64,000 bases of DNA from Entomomonas moraniae. GTDB taxonomy: Bacteria > Pseudomonadota > Gammaproteobacteria > Pseudomonadales > Pseudomonadaceae. Shown here in pieces: positions 56,657 to 64,000 of this stretch. Each line of letters starts with the position of its first letter. The stretch's first letter is position 1. Made by a program: the position numbers and the translations under genes. The notes under the pieces were generated by a model, which worked only from the letters and a program-made list of their open reading frames with translations, searched no databases and was not told the origin of the DNA. The stretch is from contig NZ_CP029822.1 in the NCBI RefSeq assembly GCF_003991975.1, forward strand, positions 868,001 to 932,000, read 5' to 3'.

Positions 56657-57094
56657 TTAGCGTTTTAGTGCAGCTAGTTCAGCACGCGCTTGGTTTAACT
56701 CAGCTGTGATTTTTTGTACATCAGCTTGCTTCTCTTGAAGTTTGCTTTGGTATTTAGCAACTTTCTTAGCATCACCTTTTGCTTGAGCTTGGCGTAGATC
56801 TGCTTGTACTTCACGGACGTCGCCTTGCTTTTCAGTTAGTTTCTTTTCAAGCTTAGTTACTTTCTTTTCTGCATCTTTGATAAGACCACTGTTAGTGCAG
56901 TTAGCATTTAATTCGCTTAATGCTTTTTTCAAGCCTGCAACTTTATGTGTGTTACCGTATTTCTGTGCTTGTTTAATTTGGTTTTCAATTGCTGTACGCT
57001 TAGCTGCACAATCGTTACCAGCCGCAGTTGCTGTAGCTGAAAAACCAACACCTAATGCAAGTACAAGTGGTAATACCATTAATTTAGTTTTCAT
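56657..57094 (-). CDS. DUF1090 periplasmic coiled-coil protein, copy 2
   Basis: A 145-residue protein nearly identical to copy 1; the visible differences are TATAAG for TAAAAG at the signal cleavage region, K for Q in ENQIKQAQKY, and V for I in THKVAGLKK. The same ribosome site and terminator accompany it. It is the first of the pair in the direction of transcription and lies 127 bp after the end of the hybrid kinase gene, from which it is read in the same direction. Confidence 0.88.
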   Translation of the reverse strand: MKTKLMVLPLVLALGVGFSATATAAGNDCAAKRTAIENQIKQAQKYGNTHKVAGLKKALSELNANCTNSGLIKDAEKKVTKLEKKLTEKQGDVREVQADLRQAQAKGDAKKVAKYQSKLQEKQADVQKITAELNQARAELAALKR

Positions 57095-57221
57095 GTCAAA
57101 ATCCTTATTAATTTGCTTCTATATTAGGAGTCGGGCCTTTCCCTTCCTTTCATGTGCATTGTATGTTTTTCGCTGGTTACATTGATATACCCCTTTTTCC
57201 TAATAGGTTTGTAGGAATGGC

Positions 57222-60200
57222 TTAAGCTATTGTAGTCCGTAGTCGTATTTGTAGGTTGGCTATCTGCTCTTGAACCTTTATAAGAGCCTCCCGACTGCAT
57301 TGTTTCTCCAGTTGTTCACAGGCTTTAGCCAATTCGTCATCATGAACTAAATGAGCAGAACCTGCCAGTTTATGCGCAAGTGCCGCAATATTTTCGGCAT
57401 TAAGTTCAACTTGCTCGGCTTCGGCAGCTAATAAGGCTGCGTCTTCGGTTAGGCATTGTTGTAATGTGGTAATAAACTCTGCCAATACTTCAGGCTGCTG
57501 TAACGTTGTAGGGAGACATGTGATATCAAATGCTTTAAAAGATTGTTCTGAAGCGATAGGTGTCACTGTGGCCAGTTTTTCCATCAATCCTTTCAAATTA
57601 ATTGGTTTAAATAGGCAATCATTCATACCAGCCTGAAGGCAGACTTGATGGGCGCTATCCTGCGCATTGGCAGTTAAACCCCAAACTATCATGGCCTGTT
57701 GTTTTTTATCTCGTTCCAATGTTCGTAGTTGCCTTGTAAAATGATAACCATCCATATTAGGCATTTGACAGTCGGTAATCACCAGATCAAAAGTTTGGTT
57801 TTCACAAGCAGAGATCGCTTCTTTTCCATCGCTTACAGCCGTAACCTGATGGCCCAAAAACGTTAACTGGCGCATCAGCAGTATTCTGCCTGCCCGATTA
57901 TCTTCAGCAATCAGAATATTTAGGGGGCGCGATGTTATTTCCACTGTTTCTTTGGAGGCAGAGACTTCTAGTGTATCCAATCGTGGCAGCGAGAGCCGCA
58001 CGGTAAATTTACTACCTACAGACGGATCACTGCTTAAAGCAATGCTGCCTCCCATCATTTCGACCAGCGTTTGGCTGATATATAACCCCAGACCAGCACC
58101 ATTGCCTGCATCTTTAGCTTGAGAGAAGGGTTGAAAGAGTCGTTTTCTGGTTACTTCATCGATACCTTTGCCAGTATCTTGTACGTCAATACATACATCT
58201 AGCCTTCCTACAGTGATTCGTTCTACCATCACTCTAAGGGTTACTTGCCCCTGCTGAGTAAATTTAATGGCATTGCTGACGAGATTTGATAGTACCTGTT
58301 TAAAACGTAACGGATCTACTAATACATCGCCATTCACTTCAGTATCAATTTCCAGGTAAAAGTCCAAGCCTTTTTGACGTGCTACACCTTCAAACAAACT
58401 GGCGACAGCCTCGATTTGGTGACGTAAGTAAACTCTCTCTGGATGAAGTACCAGACGTTCAGATTCAATACGTGAAATATCTAAAATATCGCCAATCAAT
58501 GACAGTAAAGAATATGCAGAGTCATACGCGATGTTTAGCAGCCCGTCATCTAGCATTTCACCTTGCTGTTGTTGTCCTAAAGCTAATTCGAGTATGCCAA
58601 TAATTGCATTAAGTGGCGTACGAATTTCATGGCTCATGGTCGCTAAAAATGTTGTTTTAGCCCTGTTGGCTGCATCGGCGCGTTCTTTGGCCTGTTGTAG
58701 TTCATTAATCAGTTGTTCACGTTCAGTAATATCAAACCAACCTCCAACTTTTTTATCGGTATGACCAATGTTACTCGTCAACAACATGCTCCACTGCTGA
58801 AGTGTACGTTGTTGCCCTGAACTTATCCATTTACGAGTAATAAATAGCGCATTAGGATAACTATGGTCGGAATACAGGACTTGATCTGCAGTGCTCGATG
58901 GACTCAACTGGTATTGGGAAAGTGATTGCCCCAAAGCCTGATGAGAGGTTTCACCAACTGCACGATAAAAATGGTTATTGGCGGCAACGATGCGTTCTTT
59001 GGAGTCAGTCAGATAAACCGGTAGTGGTAGCGCATCCAATAAAGCTTGTTGATGCTGTTGTAGCGTACGACGTAGATGGTAGCGTCCCATTAGCCAAGCT
59101 AACAATAATAACAATGATAGTGCTAACGTCATGAGTAGTAGCGGATAATAGTCTGCTAGTGTCTCTTTTTTATTACCTGGCAGCTTCATTAAATAGGCTT
59201 TACTATACCATTTGCGGGTCATGGTATGCATCTCTTCTGGTGGGATGTTGAGTAAGGCTTTGTCCAAGATAGTAGCCAGTGGGTATTCATTTTCAGAAAC
59301 TCCCATCACAAAGCGTGCTGGCTCAGTTTCTAGCCCATGGATGATTTTAAGTTTGGCTTCCGGCGCTTGTGAGAGTATATAATCAGCGCTGATTATAGGC
59401 AGTACTAGCGATTGTACTCGACCTGTTACTATCGCATCAATTCCTTCCTGCGGGGAGTCTACGGGTAGAATTTTGGTTTTGGGGTATTGTTGCTTGAGAA
59501 ATGATTCTAAAAGGTGTCCTTTTACCAATGCAACACTCAGCAGAGGCACTTTATCATTAAAATTTTCATCACCAATTAGAACCCATGAGCTAAATAGATA
59601 AGATCGCGTAGTTAATAGGCCATTAGGCCATACAGTATCGAGTGTTACACCAGCAACTACATCAGCATTACCTGATTTTACTTCAGTTAGAGATTGCTGT
59701 AACGTATTTGCTCGGATCACTTTAAATTTTAGTCCAGTTCGGCTGGTGATCTCTTGCAAAATATCGGCAGTCAAGCCACGAAAATCTCCCTGGGCATCAA
59801 AAAAACTCAGTGGTGGAACATCGTCATTTACCACCACTCGAACAATTGGATTTTCTTCTATCCATTTGTGCTCTAGTGATGTAAACAGTGGATGGCGTAC
59901 ATCGGTGTTTGCTGGAACTCCGCCACTCCAACGACTTTGAATTGCTGCGTTTGTACGATCAGGAATAATCGCCAGAACTGCGTTTAACACTTTTAACAGT
60001 CGGGTATTATTATTTGCCACTGCAAAGGAAAAGCCATTAATATCTTCTTGAGGGAGCAACTGTAAGCGTAAATTATTGAGATTGGCTTGATTAATTAAAT
60101 ATTGCGCAGACGTAGCATCACCAATAAACACGTCGAGATTATTAAATGACAATGCTTCCATCGCTCGTCTTGGTGAGTCATAAACCTGATATGGTTCAGA

Positions 60201-60734
60201 ATAGCGTTCGGTCAATGCTTTGCGGTTTCTATAAAGACGCTCAATAGCAATACGCTTCGGTGCTTTGGCATGTGACAGACTATCGGTTCGTTCCACTAAG
60301 GCTGGTATAGCGGTCAGATAAGGTTTAGTTAATTGGAATTTGTATTTTTCTGCCTCGTCATTGCTGGCATTACCAATTAGGTCAATGTCACCGTTGGCCA
60401 GTGCCTGTATCATCAGCTCTTCGCTATTATAATAACGCACCTGAATCTGAACATTAAGGGTATAGGCTATAATGCCTAAATAATCACCATTGATACCACC
60501 GTAATCTTGCACACCGGAAGTAATATCGTACGGTGGATAGTTAGGCGTTGAAGTACCGTATATTAAGGTGCGCTTTTTACGCAACCATTGCCAATCGCCG
60601 CCACTCAAAGCCGGTTCTGACAACTGTACTTGCTCTCGGCTCACTAGATTCACTTCTCGATATGGTGGTGGTTCTTTTGCGATAGCAGCAAAGCAGATTA
60701 ACAATAAAATAAAAAGATACTTATTGAACTTCAT
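57222..60734 (-). CDS. BvgS/RocS-type hybrid sensor kinase
   Basis: About 1170 residues from ATG 60734, which overlaps the regulator gene by 14 bp; the frame extends 10 codons further up. A signal peptide precedes two periplasmic solute-binding (Venus flytrap) domains (about 35-280 with [20 protein letters not shown], 290-520 with [20 protein letters not shown]). One transmembrane helix (about 530-550), a PAS domain, a histidine kinase (H702 in [31 protein letters not shown]), a receiver (D988 in [12 protein letters not shown]) and an HPt domain (H1121 in [10 protein letters not shown]) follow. The chain H-D-H feeds the response regulator encoded upstream. BvgS, EvgS and RocS1 share this plan and control adhesins or virulence genes. 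The adjacent usher gene is a possible target. Confidence 0.92.
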   Translation of the reverse strand: MKFNKYLFILLLICFAAIAKEPPPYREVNLVSREQVQLSEPALSGGDWQWLRKKRTLIYGTSTPNYPPYDITSGVQDYGGINGDYLGIIAYTLNVQIQVRYYNSEELMIQALANGDIDLIGNASNDEAEKYKFQLTKPYLTAIPALVERTDSLSHAKAPKRIAIERLYRNRKALTERYSEPYQVYDSPRRAMEALSFNNLDVFIGDATSAQYLINQANLNNLRLQLLPQEDINGFSFAVANNNTRLLKVLNAVLAIIPDRTNAAIQSRWSGGVPANTDVRHPLFTSLEHKWIEENPIVRVVVNDDVPPLSFFDAQGDFRGLTADILQEITSRTGLKFKVIRANTLQQSLTEVKSGNADVVAGVTLDTVWPNGLLTTRSYLFSSWVLIGDENFNDKVPLLSVALVKGHLLESFLKQQYPKTKILPVDSPQEGIDAIVTGRVQSLVLPIISADYILSQAPEAKLKIIHGLETEPARFVMGVSENEYPLATILDKALLNIPPEEMHTMTRKWYSKAYLMKLPGNKKETLADYYPLLLMTLALSLLLLLAWLMGRYHLRRTLQQHQQALLDALPLPVYLTDSKERIVAANNHFYRAVGETSHQALGQSLSQYQLSPSSTADQVLYSDHSYPNALFITRKWISSGQQRTLQQWSMLLTSNIGHTDKKVGGWFDITEREQLINELQQAKERADAANRAKTTFLATMSHEIRTPLNAIIGILELALGQQQQGEMLDDGLLNIAYDSAYSLLSLIGDILDISRIESERLVLHPERVYLRHQIEAVASLFEGVARQKGLDFYLEIDTEVNGDVLVDPLRFKQVLSNLVSNAIKFTQQGQVTLRVMVERITVGRLDVCIDVQDTGKGIDEVTRKRLFQPFSQAKDAGNGAGLGLYISQTLVEMMGGSIALSSDPSVGSKFTVRLSLPRLDTLEVSASKETVEITSRPLNILIAEDNRAGRILLMRQLTFLGHQVTAVSDGKEAISACENQTFDLVITDCQMPNMDGYHFTRQLRTLERDKKQQAMIVWGLTANAQDSAHQVCLQAGMNDCLFKPINLKGLMEKLATVTPIASEQSFKAFDITCLPTTLQQPEVLAEFITTLQQCLTEDAALLAAEAEQVELNAENIAALAHKLAGSAHLVHDDELAKACEQLEKQCSREALIKVQEQIANLQIRLRTTIA

Positions 60735-61374
60735 GTGAGTACTCTTGTATATCTTGATGATCAAGAAGATTGACTAAATCTTCTGGTTTACTTAGCTGTA
60801 ATTTTTCCATCAGGCGTGACTTATAAGTGCTAATGGTTTTATTACTAAGTATGAGCCTGTCGGCAATCTCTTTATTGCTGAGCCCATTGGATAAGTAACG
60901 TAAAACTGTTAACTCTCGATCAGATAATTTTGCCAACATGCTTTTTTTATCATTTATCTCATGTGTAGAAGAAGTTAATAGCTTTTCAGTGATAAAGTCA
61001 GGAAAACAGTGGTAGTCCTGAAGAACTAGTTGACACATAGTAGCTAATTGATTGATATCTTGATCTTTGCCGAAGAAACCACAGGCACCAGCTCGCAAAG
61101 CTCTTTCAGCATAAGTTTCAGCTGGCAAACTAGTATAGATAATAACTTTGCTTGGGATTTCTAACTGACGTAGATGCTGGAGGATTTGCAGGCCATCCAT
61201 TTTATTAAGCATAATATCGAGAATGATGAGTTGTGGCTGCTTTTCCTTAATTTGTGCTAAAGCACTGATACCGTCACTGACACTTATAATGGTATTATCA
61301 CCCAGAGGTGTCAAAATCGCTTTGATCGCGAAACAAATAGCCGGGTGATCGTCGATAATTAACCATGTGCTCAT
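60721..61374 (-). CDS. LuxR/NarL-type response regulator (BvgA/RocA-like)
   Basis: A 217-residue two-domain protein. The receiver (1-120) has the acidic pair in IIDDHPA, the phosphoacceptor D53 in [13 protein letters not shown], and VIIYTS and ACGFFGKD with the conserved lysine. The C-terminal HTH (about 145-205) has [20 protein letters not shown] followed by [25 protein letters not shown] lies about 8 nt before the ATG. It is the first gene of the pair with the hybrid kinase and should be its DNA-binding output. Confidence 0.92.
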   Translation of the reverse strand: MSTWLIIDDHPAICFAIKAILTPLGDNTIISVSDGISALAQIKEKQPQLIILDIMLNKMDGLQILQHLRQLEIPSKVIIYTSLPAETYAERALRAGACGFFGKDQDINQLATMCQLVLQDYHCFPDFITEKLLTSSTHEINDKKSMLAKLSDRELTVLRYLSNGLSNKEIADRLILSNKTISTYKSRLMEKLQLSKPEDLVNLLDHQDIQEYSHEVQ

Positions 61375-61916
61375 GACAATATCCTTATTTAGAGTAAAAA
61401 AATTATATCTAATACAATCCTATAATGAGAATTATTTCATTAGCAAATAGATAAAATATTATTTAATTTATTATAATAAATTGCTGTGTCTGATGCATTT
61501 TTTTTTATCTCATCAAAAACTAAGCATTTAAAATACGATATCATATACTAGTAAAAAATAATACCGTCATACCCCTTAGATCACTTTATACAAAACAAAA
61601 ATTTACTAGCCAAATTATCTCATCCATCATGACATCGAAATAGGATATCAATCTCATAAATCACATTGTCACTTTATTGGTTTAGACTCATATTAAACAC
61701 TATAAAAAATAGTGATATCGGCAACATTATAAAGATAAAGCAATGAGTGTAATTGGTGTTCCCTACTATAGCTCTTTCTTTAGTCACTGATGTTTTTAGG
61801 AAAATTAAGAAATACAAATACTTGTAACCTAAAATATAATGCAGTTAAATGCATTGCAGAAATATGTAATTGGTGTATTTAAAAAGATAGCAAGGCGAAA
61901 AAAGACAACCTATAAA
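61375..61916. other. AT-rich region between regulator gene and tRNA-Leu
   Basis: About 540 bp without a supported gene, rich in A and T. It must hold the promoter of the regulator-kinase pair; TATAAT-like sequence on the minus strand at about 61410-61405 is a candidate -10 box without a good -35. Confidence 0.4.
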
Positions 61917-61950
61917 TAAAAAAGTCTAGTTAAATAAATTAACTAGACTT
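61917..61950 (-). terminator. Terminator of tRNA-Leu
   Basis: AAGTCTAGTTAA and TTAACTAGACTT (61922-61933, 61939-61950) form a perfect 12-bp stem. On the minus strand it is followed by TTTTTT and lies 7 bp after the tRNA 3' end. Confidence 0.88.
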
Positions 61951-61956
61951 TATAAA

Positions 61957-62043
61957 TGGTGCCTCGGGCGAGACTCGAACTCGCACGTTATCGCTAACAA
62001 CGGATTTTGAATCCGCCGCGTCTACCAATTCCGCCACCGAGGC
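61957..62043 (-). tRNA. tRNA-Leu (anticodon CAA)
   Basis: An 87-nt class II tRNA with encoded CCA. The acceptor GCCTCGG pairs with CCGAGGC. The D arm contains GGCGGAATTGGTAGACGC, the anticodon arm GGATTCAAAATCC gives anticodon CAA, and there is a long variable arm (GTTAGCGATAAC) and the T arm GTTCGAGTC. It is read on the minus strand and marks the right edge of the accessory block. Confidence 0.95.
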
Positions 62044-62054
62044 AGGCAGTGCGC

Positions 62055-62083
62055 ATTTTATGGTTTGGCCAGTTTATTGTCAA
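62055..62083 (-). promoter_or_regulatory. Promoter of tRNA-Leu
   Basis: On the minus strand TTGACA (62083-62078), a 17-bp spacer and TAAAAT (62060-62055) form a strong promoter 11 bp upstream of the tRNA. Confidence 0.75.
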
Positions 62084-62173
62084 ATTATTTATTATTAGTT
62101 TAGGAATATTAAGTGCTTATTATGGTATTTATGCTATTTTGGTAAGACTCTTAAAATATTAATATCTGAAGTT

Positions 62174-62500
62174 TTAAAAATCTTTTGTCTCTCGAAAAAT
62201 AAAAAACACAAAAAATCCAAGAGAAATGAAAGCATTCACTATACCTAATAAACATATTGTTAAGATGCTAAGATGACTTTTATTTAACTCTAAATAATTT
62301 AGTCCTCCCGATGTCTTTAAAGCAGGAAGAGAGATAATTTCTTCTAATATGGTAAGGCTTAAGACGACATAACCAATTGAAATGGCAATATTAAAAAGAA
62401 AGAAAACGCCCCATGGTAAGTTATTCTTTTTTCGAATAACTAATGCAATAACTGTGGTAACAATATACGTTACTAATATAAAAGATAAAGCAGTAAGCAT
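62174..62500 (-). CDS. Small membrane protein of unknown function
   Basis: A 108-residue protein with three to four hydrophobic spans (LTALSFILVTYIVTTVIALV, WGVFFLFNIAISIGYVVLSL, LTICLLGIVNAFISLGFFVF). No family recognised. It stands alone between tRNA-Leu and the DUF2333 gene and is divergent from the latter. Confidence 0.6.
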   Translation of the reverse strand: MLTALSFILVTYIVTTVIALVIRKKNNLPWGVFFLFNIAISIGYVVLSLTILEEIISLPALKTSGGLNYLELNKSHLSILTICLLGIVNAFISLGFFVFFIFRETKDF

Positions 62501-62736
62501 AATCTATGGCTTCTAATTGATATTGAAAACTATCTTTGCTACAAATTTAGCTCTTTTTTGTGATAACTACAATTATCCAATAGGCTAAAAAGCTGTTTAA
62601 TTCGTGAACAAAATAGAAATATGCTATATACTTAACACTTAATATAGACTTTTTTTATTACAAATAAAGTAGTAGTCAATGCCTATGTATCGTTATAATT
62701 AGCCCAGTTTAATAAAGATAAGGCCGAATAATTATC

Positions 62737-63798
62737 ATGTTTGGATTTAAAAAGAAAGAAGTAACGGATACCAATGTAATGGATCATGTTATTGCAAAAA
62801 AAACTTCAAAAATAAAGTCTAAGCTATTTTTGGTGGTGAGTAGTATTATAGGGATCTATTTACTCGTTTGCATTGGTATAGGTATTTATTGGAGTAGAGA
62901 GCCTGACTTATTCTCTGTCACAGACAATGCAAAACAAGCCGCAGCTTCTTTAAATATTGCTCCCGAAAATATTCCTGTTGGATTTACGACAGTTGAAACA
63001 TTAAAAAGAATATCTTCAACATTGATTAATAAACCAGGTGGATTTTTGACCAATGATATGTTTCCTCCGGGGATATGGTTAGATAATATTCCTAGTTGGG
63101 AGATAGGAGTTCTTAAGCAAACACGTGATATGACATTGTCTATGCAACGTTCTTTTTCACGATCACAATCGCAATCTTCTGAAAACACTAATCTTTCAAA
63201 GGCATTCGAAAGCTTTAGCACCGCCCCAACGAGTTGGCTTTTCCCTGCAGCTGAAGAGCGTTATGCTCAAGGAATAGATTTTTTAAATGCCTATGAAAAG
63301 CAGTTATTAAATCCAAATAATGCCGATGGTAAATTTTATGCCCGTGCTGATAATTTGGCCGCGTGGTTGGGGCTTGTAGAAACACAATTAGGCTCTATGT
63401 CTCAACGTTTGGCAGCAAGTGTTGGTCAACAAAATATTAGTTCTATGTTGCAAGATACAACCGACTTTGTAACCGATAAAGATAAGGTCACCCAAACACC
63501 TTGGTTTCAAATAGATAATGTTTTCTATGAGGCACGAGGACAAGCGTGGGCCCTTTCATTATTATTACGTGCAGTTGAAGTAGATTTTAAAGATGTGTTA
63601 GCTAAAAAAGAAGCTCAAACAAGCCTTAAGCAAATCATTCGTGATTTAGAAGCAACCCAGCAAACTGTTTGGAGTCCTGTGATTTTAAATGGTTCTGGTT
63701 TTGGTTTTTTAGCTAATCACTCGTTAGTCATGGCCAGTTATATTTCAAGGGCGAATGCTGCTATCATCGATCTACGTCGCCTATTAGAACAGGGTTAA
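62737..63798 (+). CDS. DUF2333-family protein
   Basis: A 353-residue protein with one N-terminal transmembrane helix (about 30-52, LFLVVSSIIGIYLLVCIGIG) and a long helical periplasmic part with NKPGGFLTNDMFPPGIWLDN, IPSWEIGVLKQTRDMTLSMQ and LLRAVEVDFKDVLAKKEAQT. These match DUF2333, a family conserved in Pseudomonas-type gammaproteobacteria without assigned function. It is followed 4 bp later by the SUI1-like gene, an arrangement also known in Pseudomonas. Confidence 0.85.
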   Translation: MFGFKKKEVTDTNVMDHVIAKKTSKIKSKLFLVVSSIIGIYLLVCIGIGIYWSREPDLFSVTDNAKQAAASLNIAPENIPVGFTTVETLKRISSTLINKPGGFLTNDMFPPGIWLDNIPSWEIGVLKQTRDMTLSMQRSFSRSQSQSSENTNLSKAFESFSTAPTSWLFPAAEERYAQGIDFLNAYEKQLLNPNNADGKFYARADNLAAWLGLVETQLGSMSQRLAASVGQQNISSMLQDTTDFVTDKDKVTQTPWFQIDNVFYEARGQAWALSLLLRAVEVDFKDVLAKKEAQTSLKQIIRDLEATQQTVWSPVILNGSGFGFLANHSLVMASYISRANAAIIDLRRLLEQG

Positions 63799-63802
63799 GT
63801 CT

Positions 63803-64000
63803 GTGGCTAAGAAATCTTCTTTATCTGATTTAGGTGGATTAGTTTATTCAACAGATACAGGGCGCACTTGCCCTGTATGCCGTCAACCAGTTGTTGAATG
63901 CTGTTGTAATACATTAATTCCATCAGGAGATGGGATCGCTCGAGTTCGCCGAGAGAGTAAAGGGAGGGGGGGGAAAACAGTTTCAACAATTACGGGAATT
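63803..64000 (+). CDS. SUI1/YciH-like translation factor (3' end outside window)
   Basis: A frame from GTG 63803 (CAGGG upstream) stays open to the window edge for 66 codons. It reads MAKKSSLSDLGGLVYSTDTG, then a cysteine-rich segment (CPVCRQPVVECCCN) and GDGIARVRRESKGRGGKTVS. This matches the start of bacterial SUI1/YciH proteins, relatives of eukaryotic eIF1, thought to affect start-site selection. The DUF2333 gene ends 4 bp upstream, so the two are probably co-transcribed. Confidence 0.85.
   Translation, partial: MAKKSSLSDLGGLVYSTDTGRTCPVCRQPVVECCCNTLIPSGDGIARVRRESKGRGGKTVSTITGI

Larger units (their letters stand above)
56085..57119. repeat. Tandem duplication of a DUF1090 gene with its terminator
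   Basis: Two head-to-tail units of about 500 bp, 56085-56588 and 56618-57119. Each holds the same terminator, a DUF1090 gene and the same ribosome-site region (AAGGATTTTGA before the ATG). The coding parts are nearly identical, so the duplication is recent or kept uniform by gene conversion. Confidence 0.9.

Noticed and set aside
61423..61441. Fur-box-like sequence ATAATGAGAATTATTT upstream of the response regulator
   Set aside because: Only one half-site fits well and the region is very AT-rich, so the match is not better than chance by eye.
35400..61956. CRISPR array or retron within the accessory block
   Set aside because: No regularly spaced direct repeats of CRISPR type and no reverse transcriptase frame were seen. 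The long inverted repeats are leader elements of phage genes.

Overview
The window is an AT-rich gammaproteobacterial chromosome segment. Several features point to a low-GC member or relative of the Pseudomonadaceae, possibly an insect-gut lineage such as Entomomonas: hisZ directly upstream of purA, a DUF2333 gene followed by a SUI1/YciH gene, a MuxABC-OpmB type efflux operon, an RsxB-like ferredoxin and a halovibrin-like protein. The organism is inferred from gene content and order, not from a marker search.

Positions 1-35,400 are mostly core metabolism and envelope functions. They hold a PAS-GGDEF-EAL protein cut by the window edge; a tight azlC-azlD / histidine kinase / cobalamin adenosyltransferase run; metE; a periplasmic cyclophilin; panB; an MHS-family transporter; hisZ-purA; hldE; an RsxB-like ferredoxin; a large autotransporter; a complete two-pump RND efflux operon; an HdeD-like membrane protein; an exported GH50-like glycoside hydrolase; a ferredoxin-truncated globin fusion next to speE; a HAD phosphatase; and tRNA-Thr.

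Positions 35,400 to about 49,600 are a defective prophage integrated at the 3' end of tRNA-Thr. It keeps an integrase, a DUF4224 protein, SSB, a YqaJ exonuclease, a lysis region (holin, DUF5675, Rz), an Rha protein, HNH and a small terminase subunit. No large terminase, portal, head or tail genes are present. It carries cargo ('moron') genes separated by a family of near-identical terminators: two secreted Sel1-repeat proteins, a lipoprotein with a pilin-like C-terminus and a halovibrin-like NAD glycohydrolase homologue. A second lysis cassette, a second Rha gene and Rz1 are broken. The most striking signal here is a set of three long-stem RNA elements directly upstream of rha, of the truncated second rha and of the recombination operon. 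In the intact rha copy the element carries an 8-nt perfect complement of the Shine-Dalgarno/start region. Their layout resembles the C4 antisense RNAs of phages P1 and P7.

Positions 49,600-61,900 are further accessory DNA. They hold a lipoprotein, a second autotransporter, a C-terminally truncated fimbrial usher with no chaperone or pilin gene, two almost identical DUF1090 genes, and a BvgS/RocS-type hybrid kinase with its LuxR-type response regulator. The block ends at tRNA-Leu(CAA). Core genes then resume: a small membrane protein, DUF2333 and a SUI1-like gene cut by the window edge.
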